Shown piece by piece: positions 1 to 8,878 of a stretch of DNA of 35,093 nucleotides. The notes beneath the pieces are model-generated. The model saw only the letters and a list, made by a program, of their open reading frames with translations. It had not been told where the DNA came from and made no database searches. Origin of the DNA: an uncultured Lachnospiraceae bacterium (lineage in GTDB: Bacteria; Bacillota; Clostridia; Lachnospirales; Lachnospiraceae); the NCBI GenBank assembly GCA_947589055.1, contig CANPZL010000024.1, positions 1 through 35,093 on the forward strand, written 5' to 3'. How positions within the stretch are numbered: position 1 is the first letter of the stretch; each line of letters starts with the position of its first letter. A program made the position numbers and the translations under genes.

Positions 1-569
1 CGGAGCAGATCATCAGCCATAGTTTTTATCGGCGAAATCCTGAGGAGTTTTATGAATTTTACAAGGATAAAATGATCGTAACGGATGCAAAGCCCAATGC
101 CGCACATCTTCGGCTGGCGGAGCTGGAAAAGGAAGGAAAACTGCGGGCGGTGATCACCCAGAACATAGACGGACTTCATCAGATGGCGGGGAGCAAGGAG
201 GTTTTGGAACTGCATGGTTCCATACATCGGAACTATTGTGAACAGTGTCACAAATTCTATGATTTAGAAACAATCGTTCATTCCGAAGGCGTGCCAAAAT
301 GCCAATGCGGCGGTACGATCAAACCGGATGTGGTTCTTTATGAAGAGGGCTTGGATACGGATACGATACAAAAAGCGATTTATTATATCCGTCAGGCAGA
401 AGTGCTGATAATCGGCGGTACTTCTTTAGTCGTATATCCGGCGGCCGGTATGATCGATTACTTTCAGGGCAAGCATCTGGTGGTGATCAATAAATCGCCG
501 ACCCCAAGAGATCGACAGGCAGATTTGTTGATTCAGGATAGTATCGGTAAGGTCTTTTCACAGATATAA
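1..569 (+). CDS. cobB: NAD-dependent protein deacylase, Sir2 family (5' end cut off by the window)
   Basis: Sirtuins remove acyl groups from lysine using NAD+ and release nicotinamide and O-acyl-ADP-ribose; they act in the cytoplasm. The reading frame is open from the left edge (EQIISHSFYRRNPEEFY... is the in-frame start of what is visible), so the gene begins outside the window and the Rossmann GAGIS segment is missing. Visible sirtuin marks are TQNIDGLH (NAD pocket), the catalytic histidine in LELHGS, a zinc knuckle made of NYCEQC and KCQCGG, IKPDVVLYEE, and GTSLVVYPAAG followed by VVINKSPT near the C-terminus. The first ATG in view lies inside the conserved domain and is not a real start. 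Family assignment is very secure; substrate is unknown. Confidence 0.95.
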   Translation, partial: EQIISHSFYRRNPEEFYEFYKDKMIVTDAKPNAAHLRLAELEKEGKLRAVITQNIDGLHQMAGSKEVLELHGSIHRNYCEQCHKFYDLETIVHSEGVPKCQCGGTIKPDVVLYEEGLDTDTIQKAIYYIRQAEVLIIGGTSLVVYPAAGMIDYFQGKHLVVINKSPTPRDRQADLLIQDSIGKVFSQI

Positions 570-623
570 AACCGTCGAAATTCTGAAAAAAATATAAATA
601 GCTTTTTTCTATATCGGAAGATA

Positions 624-632
624 TGTTATACT
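624..632 (+). promoter_or_regulatory. Candidate extended -10 promoter for citrate synthase
   Basis: The string TGTTATACT gives a TG dinucleotide one base ahead of a TATACT -10 box, about 47 bases before the start codon. The region where the -35 would sit is a T-run without a good TTGACA match, which is acceptable for an extended -10 promoter. Prediction by eye only. Confidence 0.5.
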
Positions 633-678
633 GCTATTTGAAACATTGAGATGAAGAAGGAATAAAAGGAGTGTTTGA

Positions 679-2040
679 ATGCAGGGAAATATTTCAGATA
701 TAACACAGGAATTGATTGATATGGCAGAGCTTTGCAGAAAGAATGGAACGATCGATCCGGAGCTTTATTTAAAATACGAGGTAAAACGGGGATTGCGGGA
801 TATTAACGGAAAAGGTGTTCTGACCGGTTTGACGGATGTATCCAAAATCCAGTCCTATATGACCGTGGATTGCGAGATGGTTCCATGTGAAGGAAAGCTT
901 TACTATCAGGGAATTGATATAGAGGACTTGGTGCAGGGGTTTGTGCAGGAAAAGAGGTTCGGATTTGAAGAAACGCTTTATCTGTTATTGTTTGGAAAGC
1001 TGCCCACTACTGAGGAATGGAAGCGTCTCTGCGAATTGCTGGCCGATTATCGTTCCCTTCCCACCAGTTTTGTACGTGACATCATCATGAAGGCGCCCAG
1101 CCGGGACATGATGAATACGCTGGCAAGAAGTGTACTGACCCTATACGCCTATGATGACAGGGCGGACGATACTTCCCTGCCGAATGTCCTGCGGCAGTGT
1201 CTGCAATTAACGGCCTTGGTGCCTTTGATTTCCGTGTATGGCTATCAGGCGTATAAGCATTATCATGATGGACAGAGCCTGTTTATCCATCTTCCCCAGC
1301 CGGAACTGTCGACAGCCGAGAATATCTTATTCCTTCTGCGGGAGGATAGTCAGTATACGGAATTGGAAGCAAGGATTTTAGATTTGGCGCTTGTGCTGCA
1401 TGCCGAGCATGGCGGAGGAAATAATTCTACTTTTACTACACATGTGGTTACTTCTTCCGGTACGGATACCTATTCTTGTATTGCAGCGTCTCTCGGTTCC
1501 CTGAAAGGGCCAAAGCATGGAGGTGCTAATATTAAGGTTGCAAAAATGTTCGATGATCTAAAGCAGCAGGTGAAGGATTGGACCGATGAAGATGAGGTTC
1601 GTAAATATCTGAGGGATCTGTTAAATCAAAAAGCCTTTGACCGGCAGGGCTTGATCTATGGTATGGGCCATGCGGTATATTCGATTTCCGACCCAAGAGC
1701 AAATATTTTCCGGCAGTTTGTGGAAAAGCTGTCAGTTGAGAAGGACCGGAAAGAGGAATATGAGCTATATTCTATGGTGGAACGTCTGGCGCCGCAGGTG
1801 ATCGCAGAGGAGCGGAAGATCTATAAGGGAGTCAGTGCAAATGTAGACTTTTACAGCGGCTTTGTGTACAGTATGCTGGATCTGCCTACGGAATTATATA
1901 CGCCTATTTTTGCGATTGCCCGTATGGCAGGCTGGAGTGCACATCGTATGGAGGAGTTGATCAATCAGGGAAAGATTATCCGCCCGGCATATAAATGTGT
2001 TGCTCCGAATAAGGCCTATGTACCGATGACAGAGCGATAG
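679..2040 (+). CDS. gltA: Citrate synthase
   Basis: Condenses acetyl-CoA and oxaloacetate to citrate and CoA, the first step of the oxidative branch toward 2-oxoglutarate and glutamate. The 453-residue protein has the expected catalytic residues: His280 in GPKHGGAN, His331 in GMGHAVYS, and Asp390 in ANVDFYSGFVY; an additional conserved HAEHGGG lies at 241-247. The N-terminus carries a helical extension before the core, typical of the longer clostridial form. Start ATG follows AAAGGAG (RBS) at a normal distance. It stands alone with a candidate extended -10 promoter; the small DUF4250 gene follows 28 bases later and may share the transcript. No aconitase or isocitrate dehydrogenase gene is in view. 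Confidence 0.95.
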   Translation: MQGNISDITQELIDMAELCRKNGTIDPELYLKYEVKRGLRDINGKGVLTGLTDVSKIQSYMTVDCEMVPCEGKLYYQGIDIEDLVQGFVQEKRFGFEETLYLLLFGKLPTTEEWKRLCELLADYRSLPTSFVRDIIMKAPSRDMMNTLARSVLTLYAYDDRADDTSLPNVLRQCLQLTALVPLISVYGYQAYKHYHDGQSLFIHLPQPELSTAENILFLLREDSQYTELEARILDLALVLHAEHGGGNNSTFTTHVVTSSGTDTYSCIAASLGSLKGPKHGGANIKVAKMFDDLKQQVKDWTDEDEVRKYLRDLLNQKAFDRQGLIYGMGHAVYSISDPRANIFRQFVEKLSVEKDRKEEYELYSMVERLAPQVIAEERKIYKGVSANVDFYSGFVYSMLDLPTELYTPIFAIARMAGWSAHRMEELINQGKIIRPAYKCVAPNKAYVPMTER

Positions 2041-2068
2041 ATTGTAATAGAAGGAAAGAAGGATAAGT

Positions 2069-2254
2069 ATGGGGTTTGACGTATTACCAAAGGATCCGAT
2101 GATGCTGCTCAGTGTGGTAAATACCAAGCTTCGGGATTCTTATGAAAGCTTAGGGGTCTTGTGTGAGGATTTAAATGTTGATGAAGATACTTTGAGAGAA
2201 ACCTTAAAGGGAATCGGTTATGTGTATGATTCGGAACAAAATCGGTTTTTATAA
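2069..2254 (+). CDS. DUF4250 domain small protein
   Basis: A 61-residue protein starting LPKDPMMLLSVVNTKLRD, which matches the DUF4250 family of short Firmicutes proteins as I know it. No molecular function is established for this family. The sequence suggests a compact, mostly helical fold with an acidic middle (EDLNVDEDTLRETLKGIG) that resembles a small helix-turn-helix-like unit, though DNA binding is only a guess. The start ATG is preceded by GAAGGAAAGAAGG. It sits between citrate synthase and the CIRCE-controlled clpB, and is probably cotranscribed with the former. Confidence 0.8.
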   Translation: MGFDVLPKDPMMLLSVVNTKLRDSYESLGVLCEDLNVDEDTLRETLKGIGYVYDSEQNRFL

Positions 2255-2293
2255 AACAGGATGGTTCGTCAAGGGAAGCATGATTCAGAATTA

Positions 2294-2320
2294 TTAGCAC
2301 TCTATTTAAATGAGTGCTAA
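2294..2320 (+). promoter_or_regulatory. CIRCE operator (HrcA binding site)
   Basis: A perfect copy of the CIRCE inverted repeat, TTAGCACTC-N9-GAGTGCTAA, with both 9-base arms matching the consensus exactly. CIRCE is bound by the heat-shock repressor HrcA. It ends 7 bases before the clpB -35 box, so it lies just upstream of the promoter rather than over the transcription start, where it is more often found. Confidence 0.95.
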
Positions 2321-2327
2321 TTTTTTC

Positions 2328-2357
2328 TTGACAAGGATCCGGTGATGGTGTTATAGT
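2328..2357 (+). promoter_or_regulatory. Promoter of clpB
   Basis: A perfect TTGACA -35 box at 2328-2333, then 18 bases, then TATAGT at 2352-2357. This is a good SigA-type promoter about 55 bases ahead of the chosen clpB start, directly downstream of CIRCE. Confidence 0.8.
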
Positions 2358-2409
2358 CGCTATAGAACATAAAACATTGTATGGAGAAAATATAAAGGAG
2401 GTTTGCAGT

Positions 2410-4989
2410 ATGGATGCGGAAAAATTTACGAAAAAATCATTAGAAGTAATCGAAAACTGTTCCAAGCTGGCCTATGAATATAACAATCAGGAGATCGATC
2501 AGGAGCATTTGCTGTTAAGTATGATTACAACAGACGACTGTCTGATCGCCAAGTTGATCGAAAAAATGGGAATTGATCTGAGCGGCTTTACGGGTGAATG
2601 TGAACGGGCAGTCGCTTACCGGCCGAAGGTGACCGGCACCAGCGATGTCTATATGAGCAGGGAGTTCACCATGACATTGATGGATGGTGAAAATGAAGCA
2701 AAGCAGATGGGAGATTCCTATATATCGGTTGAACATATCTTTCTGGCAATGATCAAGAAAGCCAATAAAACGGTGCGTGGGATTTTCCAGAAATATGGGA
2801 TTACCAGAGATGCATTTTTAAAGGCGCTGGTTACTGTACGGGGAAATCAGAAGGTGGAAAGCGATAATCCGGAAGCCACCTATGACAGTTTGGCAAAATA
2901 TGGCTATGATCTGGTGGAGCGGGCAAGACAGCAGAAGCTGGATCCGGTAATCGGCAGGGACAGTGAGATTCGGAATATCATACGGATCCTTTCCAGAAAG
3001 ACGAAGAACAATCCGGTCTTGATCGGCGAGCCGGGGGTAGGAAAGACTGCGGCAGTAGAAGGATTGGCGCAGCGGATCGTGCGGGGGGATGTACCGGATG
3101 GATTAAAAAACAAGCAGGTATATGCGCTGGATATGGGAGCATTATTAGCAGGTGCAAAATACCGGGGAGAATTTGAAGAACGGTTAAAGGCGGTATTAGA
3201 CGAAGTAAAGAAAAGTGACGGAAACATTATCTTATTCATTGATGAACTGCATACCATCGTAGGAGCAGGGAAAACCGATGGCGCAATGGACGCAGGAAAT
3301 ATGTTAAAGCCCATGCTTGCAAGAGGTGAGTTGCATTGCATCGGCGCTACTACGTTAGATGAATACCGGCAGTATATCGAAAAGGATGCCGCACTGGAAC
3401 GACGGTTCCAGCCGGTCATGGTAAATGAGCCATCGGTAGAGGATACCGTTTCAATCTTAAGAGGACTAAAGGAACGGTATGAGGTATTTCATGGCGTAAA
3501 GATTACAGACGGTGCTTTGGTATCCGCAGCGGTTCTTTCCAACCGTTATATTACAGATCGGTTTTTACCGGATAAGGCGATTGATTTGGTAGACGAAGCC
3601 TGTGCGTTGATTAAAACGGAGTTGGATTCCATGCCGATGGAATTAGACGATATGTCTCGAAAAATCATGCAGATGGAAATCGAAGAAGCCGCATTAAAAA
3701 AGGAAGAGGATCGTTTAAGCCAGGAGCGGTTGACAGAGCTGCAAAAGGAATTGGCAGAGATGAAGGATACCTTTGCAAATGCTAAAGCGGACTGGGAAAA
3801 GGAAAAACAGGAGGTCGAGAAGGTAAATCGACTGCGGGAGGAAATCGAGGCGTTGAATAACCAGATACAGATTGCCCAGCGCAATTATGACCTCAATAAA
3901 GCGGCGGAATTACAATATGGCAAGCTGCCACAGCTAAAGCAGGAGCTGGCAAATGAGGAAGAACGTTTAAAGACGGAAGCCCATACACTGGTTCATGAAA
4001 GCGTGACGGATGAGGAAATCGCAAAGATCATTTCCAGATGGACCGGAATTCCGGTGGCGAAACTGACGGAAAGCGAACGGAATAAAACCCTTCATCTGGA
4101 TCAGGAGCTGCATAAACGGGTAGTTGGACAAGATGAAGCGGTTAGTCTGGTTAGCGAATCCATTATCCGTTCCAAAGCAGGGATCAAGGATCCGAGTAAA
4201 CCGATAGGCTCCTTCCTGTTTTTAGGTCCTACCGGCGTGGGAAAAACAGAACTGGCAAAGACACTTGCTGCCAGTTTGTTTGACAATGAATCCAATATGG
4301 TACGGATTGATATGAGTGAATATATGGAAAAACACTCAGTTGCCCGTCTGATAGGAGCGCCTCCCGGTTATGTAGGATATGATGAGGGCGGACAATTAAC
4401 GGAAGCAGTACGGAGAAAGCCCTATTCCGTTGTGCTGTTTGACGAGGTGGAAAAGGCCCACCCTGATGTTTTTAATGTATTGTTACAGGTGTTAGACGAT
4501 GGGCGGATTACCGATTCCAAAGGCAAAACTGTTGATTTTAAGAATACCATTTTGATTATGACATCCAATATTGGTTCTCAATATCTGCTGGAGGGAATTG
4601 ATGAGGATGGAACGATCAAAGAGGAAACCCAGACAATGGTTATGAATGAACTGCGGGCACATTTCCGTCCGGAATTTTTGAACCGTTTGGACGAAACAAT
4701 CCTGTTTAAGCCGCTGACAAAAGAAAACATCAGTGGTATTGTAGATTTGTTAATTGCAGACCTGAATCATCGTCTGGCGGAAAAAGAAATCCGGATTGCG
4801 TTGACGAAAGAAGCGAAAGCCTTGATTATTGAACAAGGGTACGATCCGGTTTACGGTGCAAGACCGTTAAAGAGGTATTTGCAGAAAAATGTGGAAACGC
4901 TGGTAGCCCGTATGATGTTATCCGATCAGCTGGGCTTGAATCAAGGAGTGACGATTGATGTAAAAGACGGACGGCTGATTGCCCGATAG
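2410..4989 (+). CDS. clpB: ATP-dependent disaggregase ClpB
   Basis: Hsp100 chaperone that threads aggregated proteins through a hexameric ring, working with DnaK. The 859-residue protein has the full layout: Clp N-domain repeats (about 1-145), first AAA+ module with Walker A GEPGVGKT at 206-213 and [10 protein letters not shown] as Walker B, the long coiled-coil middle domain (about 400-520, rich in E, K and Q), second AAA+ module with GPTGVGKT at 606-613 and [11 protein letters not shown], and the C-terminal D2-small domain. The middle domain and the lack of a ClpP-binding loop separate it from ClpC/ClpA. ATG 2410 is chosen because AAAGGAGG lies 7 bases upstream; the in-frame ATG at 2377 has no ribosome binding site. 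The perfect CIRCE upstream implies HrcA repression and heat induction. Confidence 0.96.
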   Translation: MDAEKFTKKSLEVIENCSKLAYEYNNQEIDQEHLLLSMITTDDCLIAKLIEKMGIDLSGFTGECERAVAYRPKVTGTSDVYMSREFTMTLMDGENEAKQMGDSYISVEHIFLAMIKKANKTVRGIFQKYGITRDAFLKALVTVRGNQKVESDNPEATYDSLAKYGYDLVERARQQKLDPVIGRDSEIRNIIRILSRKTKNNPVLIGEPGVGKTAAVEGLAQRIVRGDVPDGLKNKQVYALDMGALLAGAKYRGEFEERLKAVLDEVKKSDGNIILFIDELHTIVGAGKTDGAMDAGNMLKPMLARGELHCIGATTLDEYRQYIEKDAALERRFQPVMVNEPSVEDTVSILRGLKERYEVFHGVKITDGALVSAAVLSNRYITDRFLPDKAIDLVDEACALIKTELDSMPMELDDMSRKIMQMEIEEAALKKEEDRLSQERLTELQKELAEMKDTFANAKADWEKEKQEVEKVNRLREEIEALNNQIQIAQRNYDLNKAAELQYGKLPQLKQELANEEERLKTEAHTLVHESVTDEEIAKIISRWTGIPVAKLTESERNKTLHLDQELHKRVVGQDEAVSLVSESIIRSKAGIKDPSKPIGSFLFLGPTGVGKTELAKTLAASLFDNESNMVRIDMSEYMEKHSVARLIGAPPGYVGYDEGGQLTEAVRRKPYSVVLFDEVEKAHPDVFNVLLQVLDDGRITDSKGKTVDFKNTILIMTSNIGSQYLLEGIDEDGTIKEETQTMVMNELRAHFRPEFLNRLDETILFKPLTKENISGIVDLLIADLNHRLAEKEIRIALTKEAKALIIEQGYDPVYGARPLKRYLQKNVETLVARMMLSDQLGLNQGVTIDVKDGRLIAR

Positions 4990-5025
4990 TGTTTAGAAAT
5001 AACAGGATACACCGTGTATTTAATG

Positions 5026-5075
5026 AAACCGGCCGCAAGGGTTCGATTAAGCGTAACGCTTGCAGGTCGGTTTTT
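5026..5075 (+). terminator. Rho-independent terminator after clpB
   Basis: The arm AAACCGGCCGCAAG pairs with CTTGCAGGTCGGTTT, with one bulge and a G-U pair, around an AT-rich loop, and is followed by TTTTT. It lies 37 bases after the clpB stop. Confidence 0.75.
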
Positions 5076-5269
5076 GTCTCTCATAATTCAGCTATCACTA
5101 GACGATAGTCCGGGGATATGATAAAATGAGTCCAGCGGCATCCGGACTGATCCGAGGCGGCGTTAGATGAAAGACATATAGAGCCGACAGGCAATATGCT
5201 ATACGATTTTATACTTTGGTGACCGATTCTGTATCCGGTAGCAGGGATACGATGTAAGAGAAAATCGAG

Positions 5270-6046
5270 ATGGATACGGATAAATTATCTATAAATGCGG
5301 CGACAAAAGGCATATCTGGAAGTACAATTAAACTGATTGCCATCGTGACCATGCTGATCGACCATATTGGTGCGGTGGTGGTGGAGCGGATGATCGGATA
5401 CTCCACTAGCGGTGATACAGCAGTCTTGACTGCGGTTTATTATAGTATGCGTCTGATCGGACGTATGGGCTTCCCTATCTTCATCTTTTTGTTGGTTCAG
5501 GGAGTAGAGCATACCAGAAACAAATGGAAATATCTGCTGCGGCTGATGGTGTTTGCCCTTATTTCAGAGATCCCCTTTGATTTTGCTTTTGGATTGTCCG
5601 TACAGCAGATTGCCGCTGGGAAATTCCTGGAATTTTCTTATCAAAATGTGTTCTTCACACTGTCCATTGGTTTGCTTTGTATCCTTGGGTTACAGGAAAT
5701 TGATAAAATAGAATGGAATGCTATCATAAAGATTGTTTTATCCATTGGTGTTGTAATAGCAGGAATGATACTTGCAGAATGGCTGCGGACGGATTACGGT
5801 GACATCGGTGTCCTTGCGATCGTAGTTATGTATCTGTTCCGGCGTACTCCGCTTCTTGCGGCGGCAGGCACCTGTGTGATTTTGCTGTTTTCCAATATAT
5901 TAGAGATAAGTGCTTTTTTCGTTCTTTTGCCTTTGGCGTTTTATAATGGGAAACGTGGCTGGAAGCTGAAATGGGTGTTTTATCTTTTTTATCCGGTACA
6001 TCTGTTTGTTTTGTGGCTGATCTGTCTGGGAATGGGAATTGCATGA
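5270..6046 (+). CDS. TraX family multi-pass membrane protein
   Basis: The 258-residue protein starts with STIKLIAIVTMLIDHIGAV and continues MRLIGRMGFPIFIFLLVQGVEHTRNK, the hallmark of the TraX family, which was named for the F-plasmid protein that N-acetylates pilin. About seven or eight hydrophobic segments are visible, consistent with an integral membrane acyltransferase-like fold. Chromosomal TraX homologues are common in clostridia and there are no conjugation genes here, so its substrate is unknown. The upstream 280-base gap after clpB holds the clpB terminator but no clear promoter, and the ribosome binding site (AAGAGAAAATCGAG) is weak. The small gene downstream starts 34 bases after its stop. 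Confidence 0.8.
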   Translation: MDTDKLSINAATKGISGSTIKLIAIVTMLIDHIGAVVVERMIGYSTSGDTAVLTAVYYSMRLIGRMGFPIFIFLLVQGVEHTRNKWKYLLRLMVFALISEIPFDFAFGLSVQQIAAGKFLEFSYQNVFFTLSIGLLCILGLQEIDKIEWNAIIKIVLSIGVVIAGMILAEWLRTDYGDIGVLAIVVMYLFRRTPLLAAAGTCVILLFSNILEISAFFVLLPLAFYNGKRGWKLKWVFYLFYPVHLFVLWLICLGMGIA

Positions 6047-6080
6047 TAGTTTGTTTGGGAAGCAGCAGGGAGGGAAAAAC

Positions 6081-6392
6081 ATGAAACCAAGTAAGGAAGA
6101 ATTGAAAAAACGGTTTTCCAAGCATCGGGAAACCAGAGAATATCGAGAAGAATTTAATCGCTTACTGGATTTGCCATTTCAGGATTTCATGAAAGAATTT
6201 TTGGATTTTCATACCCGTGTAACAGAGGAGATGATAGAAGAAATCGGAAAGGAAAATCCGTCTATAGAAGAACGGGAATGGTATTATTTATATTATGGCG
6301 GTGAATTGTATTCAGATGTAATCAAAGCCCAGGGCTGGGGCAGAATGGTTGATATGGCATTGGAATTGATCGATAAGGAGCAGAAAGGATAA
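6081..6392 (+). CDS. Hypothetical protein, 103 residues, charged and helical
   Basis: I do not recognise this family. The protein is rich in Glu, Lys and Arg, with MKPSKEELKKRFSKHRETREYREEFNRLL at the start region and a WYYLYYGGELYSD patch near the C-terminus; no signal peptide, membrane segment or metal motif is visible. ATG 6081 is chosen because CAGGGAGGG lies 9 bases upstream; an earlier in-frame ATG at 6039 overlaps the TraX gene and has no ribosome binding site. It sits between the TraX gene and a TetR-type regulator, 5 bases ahead of the latter, so the two are likely translated from one message. Confidence 0.7.
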   Translation: MKPSKEELKKRFSKHRETREYREEFNRLLDLPFQDFMKEFLDFHTRVTEEMIEEIGKENPSIEEREWYYLYYGGELYSDVIKAQGWGRMVDMALELIDKEQKG

Positions 6393-6397
6393 CGGCA

Positions 6398-6967
6398 TTG
6401 AAACAACAGATAACGAAAAATGCAATAGAAACCGCCTTTCTGAAGCTGTTAAAGGAGCGGAATTTTGAAAAGGTAATGGTAAAAGATATTGTAGAGGAGT
6501 GCGGTCTTACCCGTAATACCTTTTATTATTACTATGAAGATACCTACAATATCATTACGGATATTCTGGAACGGGAGATTCGAAGGATTCTGGAAGAAGT
6601 GGAAAACGGAAAGACATTCCTTGACGCAGCAAAGGACAGCTTTGAATATCTGGAAGAAAATAAAAGAATTGCAAAGCATTTATTGGCATCGGCAAAGAAA
6701 GATGAAATGTATGCCTATATAAGCAGTGCGGTAGAGATTATCCTGAGACGCTGGATTGACAGGCAGACCGGTGCAGGCTCAATCCCGGAAGCAGATAAGC
6801 GGGCGATAATTAAGATTCATTGTTATGTGATACAGGGAATTTTAAGCGATTGGGTACAAACGGGGATGAAGGATTCCTTGACCGAGGAGGTCAGGCGGGT
6901 TCAGGTTCTGTTTTCCGACGTTTTAAAGCAGGCAATGGAAAACAGTCAGAATAAGAATCCAATATGA
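6398..6967 (+). CDS. TetR/AcrR family transcriptional regulator
   Basis: A 189-residue protein with a TetR-type N-terminal helix-turn-helix at about residues 8-52: AIETAFLKLLKERNFEKV, then VKDIVEECGLTRNTFYYYY with the tyrosine-rich recognition region, then DTYNIITDIL. The remainder is a helical ligand-binding domain without recognisable motifs, of the type found in DhaS-like regulators (weak impression). The start is TTG at 6398, preceded by AGAAAGGAT. It follows the small unknown gene by 5 bases and precedes a kinase gene that has its own promoter. Its regulated gene could be its own operon including the TraX homologue; this is inference. Confidence 0.85.
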   Translation: MKQQITKNAIETAFLKLLKERNFEKVMVKDIVEECGLTRNTFYYYYEDTYNIITDILEREIRRILEEVENGKTFLDAAKDSFEYLEENKRIAKHLLASAKKDEMYAYISSAVEIILRRWIDRQTGAGSIPEADKRAIIKIHCYVIQGILSDWVQTGMKDSLTEEVRRVQVLFSDVLKQAMENSQNKNPI

Positions 6968-7038
6968 CGCTTTATGGTTCCGTTGGAAAATCCGGTGATA
7001 TTACCGTAACGGCGAATAGCAGTGAGTGGAGGAATGGA

Positions 7039-7067
7039 TTGTAACATAGGTATCGGTCGATTATACT
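7039..7067 (+). promoter_or_regulatory. Promoter of the PfkB-family kinase gene
   Basis: TTGTAA at 7039-7044, a 17-base spacer, and TATACT at 7062-7067, followed 33 bases later by an AAGGAGG ribosome binding site region. Good SigA-type match. Confidence 0.65.
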
Positions 7068-7104
7068 GAAAGGGAAGAAAGTTCCGAAGCAAGGAGGTCG
7101 TAAG

Positions 7105-8004
7105 ATGGTCTATACGGTAACGTTTAATCCGGCGGTCGATTATGTTATTCACACCGAGAATGTGGAATTGGGCAGGGTAAACCGTACTAGGAATGAGAAA
7201 ATATATTTTGGAGGCAAAGGGATCAATGTTTCCATAGTTCTGAATGAACTTGGAATCCGCTCTGTAGCACTTGGATTTGTTGCGGGATTTACGGGTGCAG
7301 CGATTGAACAAGGGGTTGCCCAAAGGGGAATCAAAACGGATTTCATTCATCTTGACAAGGGATTTTCCAGAATCAATATAAAGATAAAATCAGATACGGA
7401 AACTGAATTGAACGGGCAGGGGCCTGATATAGATGAGAGTGCTTTGCAGGAGTTGTTTTCAAAAATCGACGCCGTTTCCGATGGAGATGTGCTTGTTCTC
7501 GCAGGAAGCATTCCTGCCAGTATGCCTGCGGATATTTACGAAAGGATCTTGAAGCGCCTTTCACAAAAAAACATCAAAACGGTTGTGGATGCTGCCGATG
7601 ATCTGCTCCTGAATGTGTTGAAGTATCAACCGTTTTTGGTCAAACCAAATCATTACGAGCTTGGTGATATGTTCGGCGTAAAACTAAACAGCATAGATGA
7701 AATTGTTAAATACGCTCGCAAACTAAAGGACATGGGTGCATGCAACGTATTGGTTTCGATGGCAGAAGGAGGCGCCATGCTCTTAGATGAACACGACAAA
7801 CTGCATACCTGCGGCGTATGCAGGGGAACCGTCAGAAATTCCGTAGGTGCGGGAGATTCCATGGTGGCGGGATTTATTGCAGGCTCTATAGAGGGAGATT
7901 ACGAGTATGCCTTGAAACTCGGAACCGCATCGGGAGGTGCAACGGTATTTTCGGATGGCCTTGCTGAACGAAGGGAGATTTTCCGACTGCTTGAACAACT
8001 TTAA
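7105..8004 (+). CDS. 1-phosphofructokinase family hexose kinase (PfkB/ribokinase fold)
   Basis: Phosphorylates a sugar phosphate with ATP, most likely fructose 1-phosphate to fructose 1,6-bisphosphate. The 299-residue protein begins VYTVTFNPAVDYV, the typical FruK/LacC opening, has GGKGINVS (substrate loop, PfkB signature 1), LAGSIPASMP, VKPNHYELGDMFG, and the nucleotide/anion-hole motif NSVGAGDSMVAGF with the catalytic base Asp251. Start ATG follows AAGGAGG by 8 bases. Unlike most fruK genes it has no fructose PTS transporter or DeoR-type regulator beside it; it is a single-gene unit with its own promoter and terminator. Tagatose-6-phosphate kinase is an alternative that the sequence does not exclude. 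Confidence 0.88.
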   Translation: MVYTVTFNPAVDYVIHTENVELGRVNRTRNEKIYFGGKGINVSIVLNELGIRSVALGFVAGFTGAAIEQGVAQRGIKTDFIHLDKGFSRINIKIKSDTETELNGQGPDIDESALQELFSKIDAVSDGDVLVLAGSIPASMPADIYERILKRLSQKNIKTVVDAADDLLLNVLKYQPFLVKPNHYELGDMFGVKLNSIDEIVKYARKLKDMGACNVLVSMAEGGAMLLDEHDKLHTCGVCRGTVRNSVGAGDSMVAGFIAGSIEGDYEYALKLGTASGGATVFSDGLAERREIFRLLEQL

Positions 8005-8019
8005 TTTTTAGTACATTTT

Positions 8020-8057
8020 CGGTTCGGTGTATGGTTTTTGTACACGGAACCGTTTTT
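8020..8057 (+). terminator. Rho-independent terminator after the kinase gene
   Basis: CGGTTCGGTGTA pairs with TACACGGAACCG (12-base arms, one G-G mismatch) around a loop TGGTTTTTG, followed by TTTTT. It separates the kinase gene from the acyl-chain operon that follows. Confidence 0.9.
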
Positions 8058-8070
8058 GTTGCTTTCATTT

Positions 8071-8099
8071 TTCAACAAAAATAGTTATATTGTTATATG
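8071..8099 (+). promoter_or_regulatory. Candidate promoter of the acyl-chain biosynthesis operon
   Basis: TTCAAC at 8071-8076, 17 bases, TATATG at 8094-8099 with an upstream TG (TGTTATATG), so an extended -10 type. It lies just after the kinase terminator and 60 bases before the first operon gene. Both boxes are imperfect. Confidence 0.45.
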
Positions 8100-8161
8100 G
8101 TGGTTTTAAAAACTACATAGATGACGATAGATAAGCTCTCATAGGAATAAAAGAGGGCGGA

Positions 8162-8878
8162 TTGGAGACGGGAATGGGAACATTGTTACAGGGAATGCTG
8201 CGGGGAACGATTCGGGCAGCCATGTATCTGGCATTTCGACCGAAGGTTACATATCAGGATCCGAATGTGATGAAAACGGAAAAACCTGTGGTATTTATCT
8301 GCAATCATATGAGCCATTATGACGGGGCGCTGATTGCATCTGTACTGCACAGAAAGAAGCCTTATTTTCTGATTGCAAAAGACTGGTATGATAAAAAGCA
8401 GTTTGGTGTGTTCCTGAAGCTGTATGGGAGTGTTCCGGTTGACCGTTCCGGTATGGATACCGGCTGGTATGAGCAATGCCGGAAGCTTTTGGAAGCAGGC
8501 CATTCCATTTTGATCTTTCCGGAGGGAAGGACTTCAAAGGGAGACATGCATGAATTCCAGCCGGGATTTGCAGTGTTGGCGGAAAAGACCGGCGCTATGG
8601 TAGTTGAATGCGTGAATGCAGGAGACTATCATATCCTGTTTGGGGGCCGGAAGCATGTTTTGGTCGGGAACGGTTATGAATTAAAATGTCCGGCAGAAAT
8701 GCGAAAATCCCAATATGCCAAACAGATCGCCAGCCAAGCCAGAGAACGACTTTGCCGGCAGAAGAAGGCGTGGGAAGCGAAAGGACGCTGGATACCGGAT
8801 AGGAGAAGGAATCCGAGTCAGAAGCAGCAGGGTGAAACGGAAGCAGCGGTGACGAAGGATACGGAGACAGGAAATTAA
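8162..8878 (+). CDS. PlsC-type 1-acyl-glycerol-3-phosphate acyltransferase
   Basis: Members of this family transfer an acyl chain from ACP or CoA to a hydroxyl, classically the sn-2 position of lysophosphatidic acid, at the membrane face. The 238-residue protein shows block I HX4D at His49-Asp54 (NHMSHYDG), the glycerophosphate-binding block FPEGR at 119-123, and VPVDRS. There is one hydrophobic N-terminal stretch and a basic, low-complexity C-terminal tail rich in R, K and E. TTG 8162 follows GAGGGCGG closely; ATG 8174 with GGAGACGGGA before it is an equally possible start. It opens an operon with ACP, ketosynthase, ketoreductase and dehydratase genes, so it more likely moves the product of that pathway onto a lipid than serves bulk phospholipid synthesis; that is inference. 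Confidence 0.88.
   Translation: METGMGTLLQGMLRGTIRAAMYLAFRPKVTYQDPNVMKTEKPVVFICNHMSHYDGALIASVLHRKKPYFLIAKDWYDKKQFGVFLKLYGSVPVDRSGMDTGWYEQCRKLLEAGHSILIFPEGRTSKGDMHEFQPGFAVLAEKTGAMVVECVNAGDYHILFGGRKHVLVGNGYELKCPAEMRKSQYAKQIASQARERLCRQKKAWEAKGRWIPDRRRNPSQKQQGETEAAVTKDTETGN

Noticed and set aside
2377..2409. Upstream in-frame ATG for clpB adding 11 residues.
   Set aside because: The strong AAAGGAGG site lies 7 bases before ATG 2410, inside the added part, and family homology begins there.
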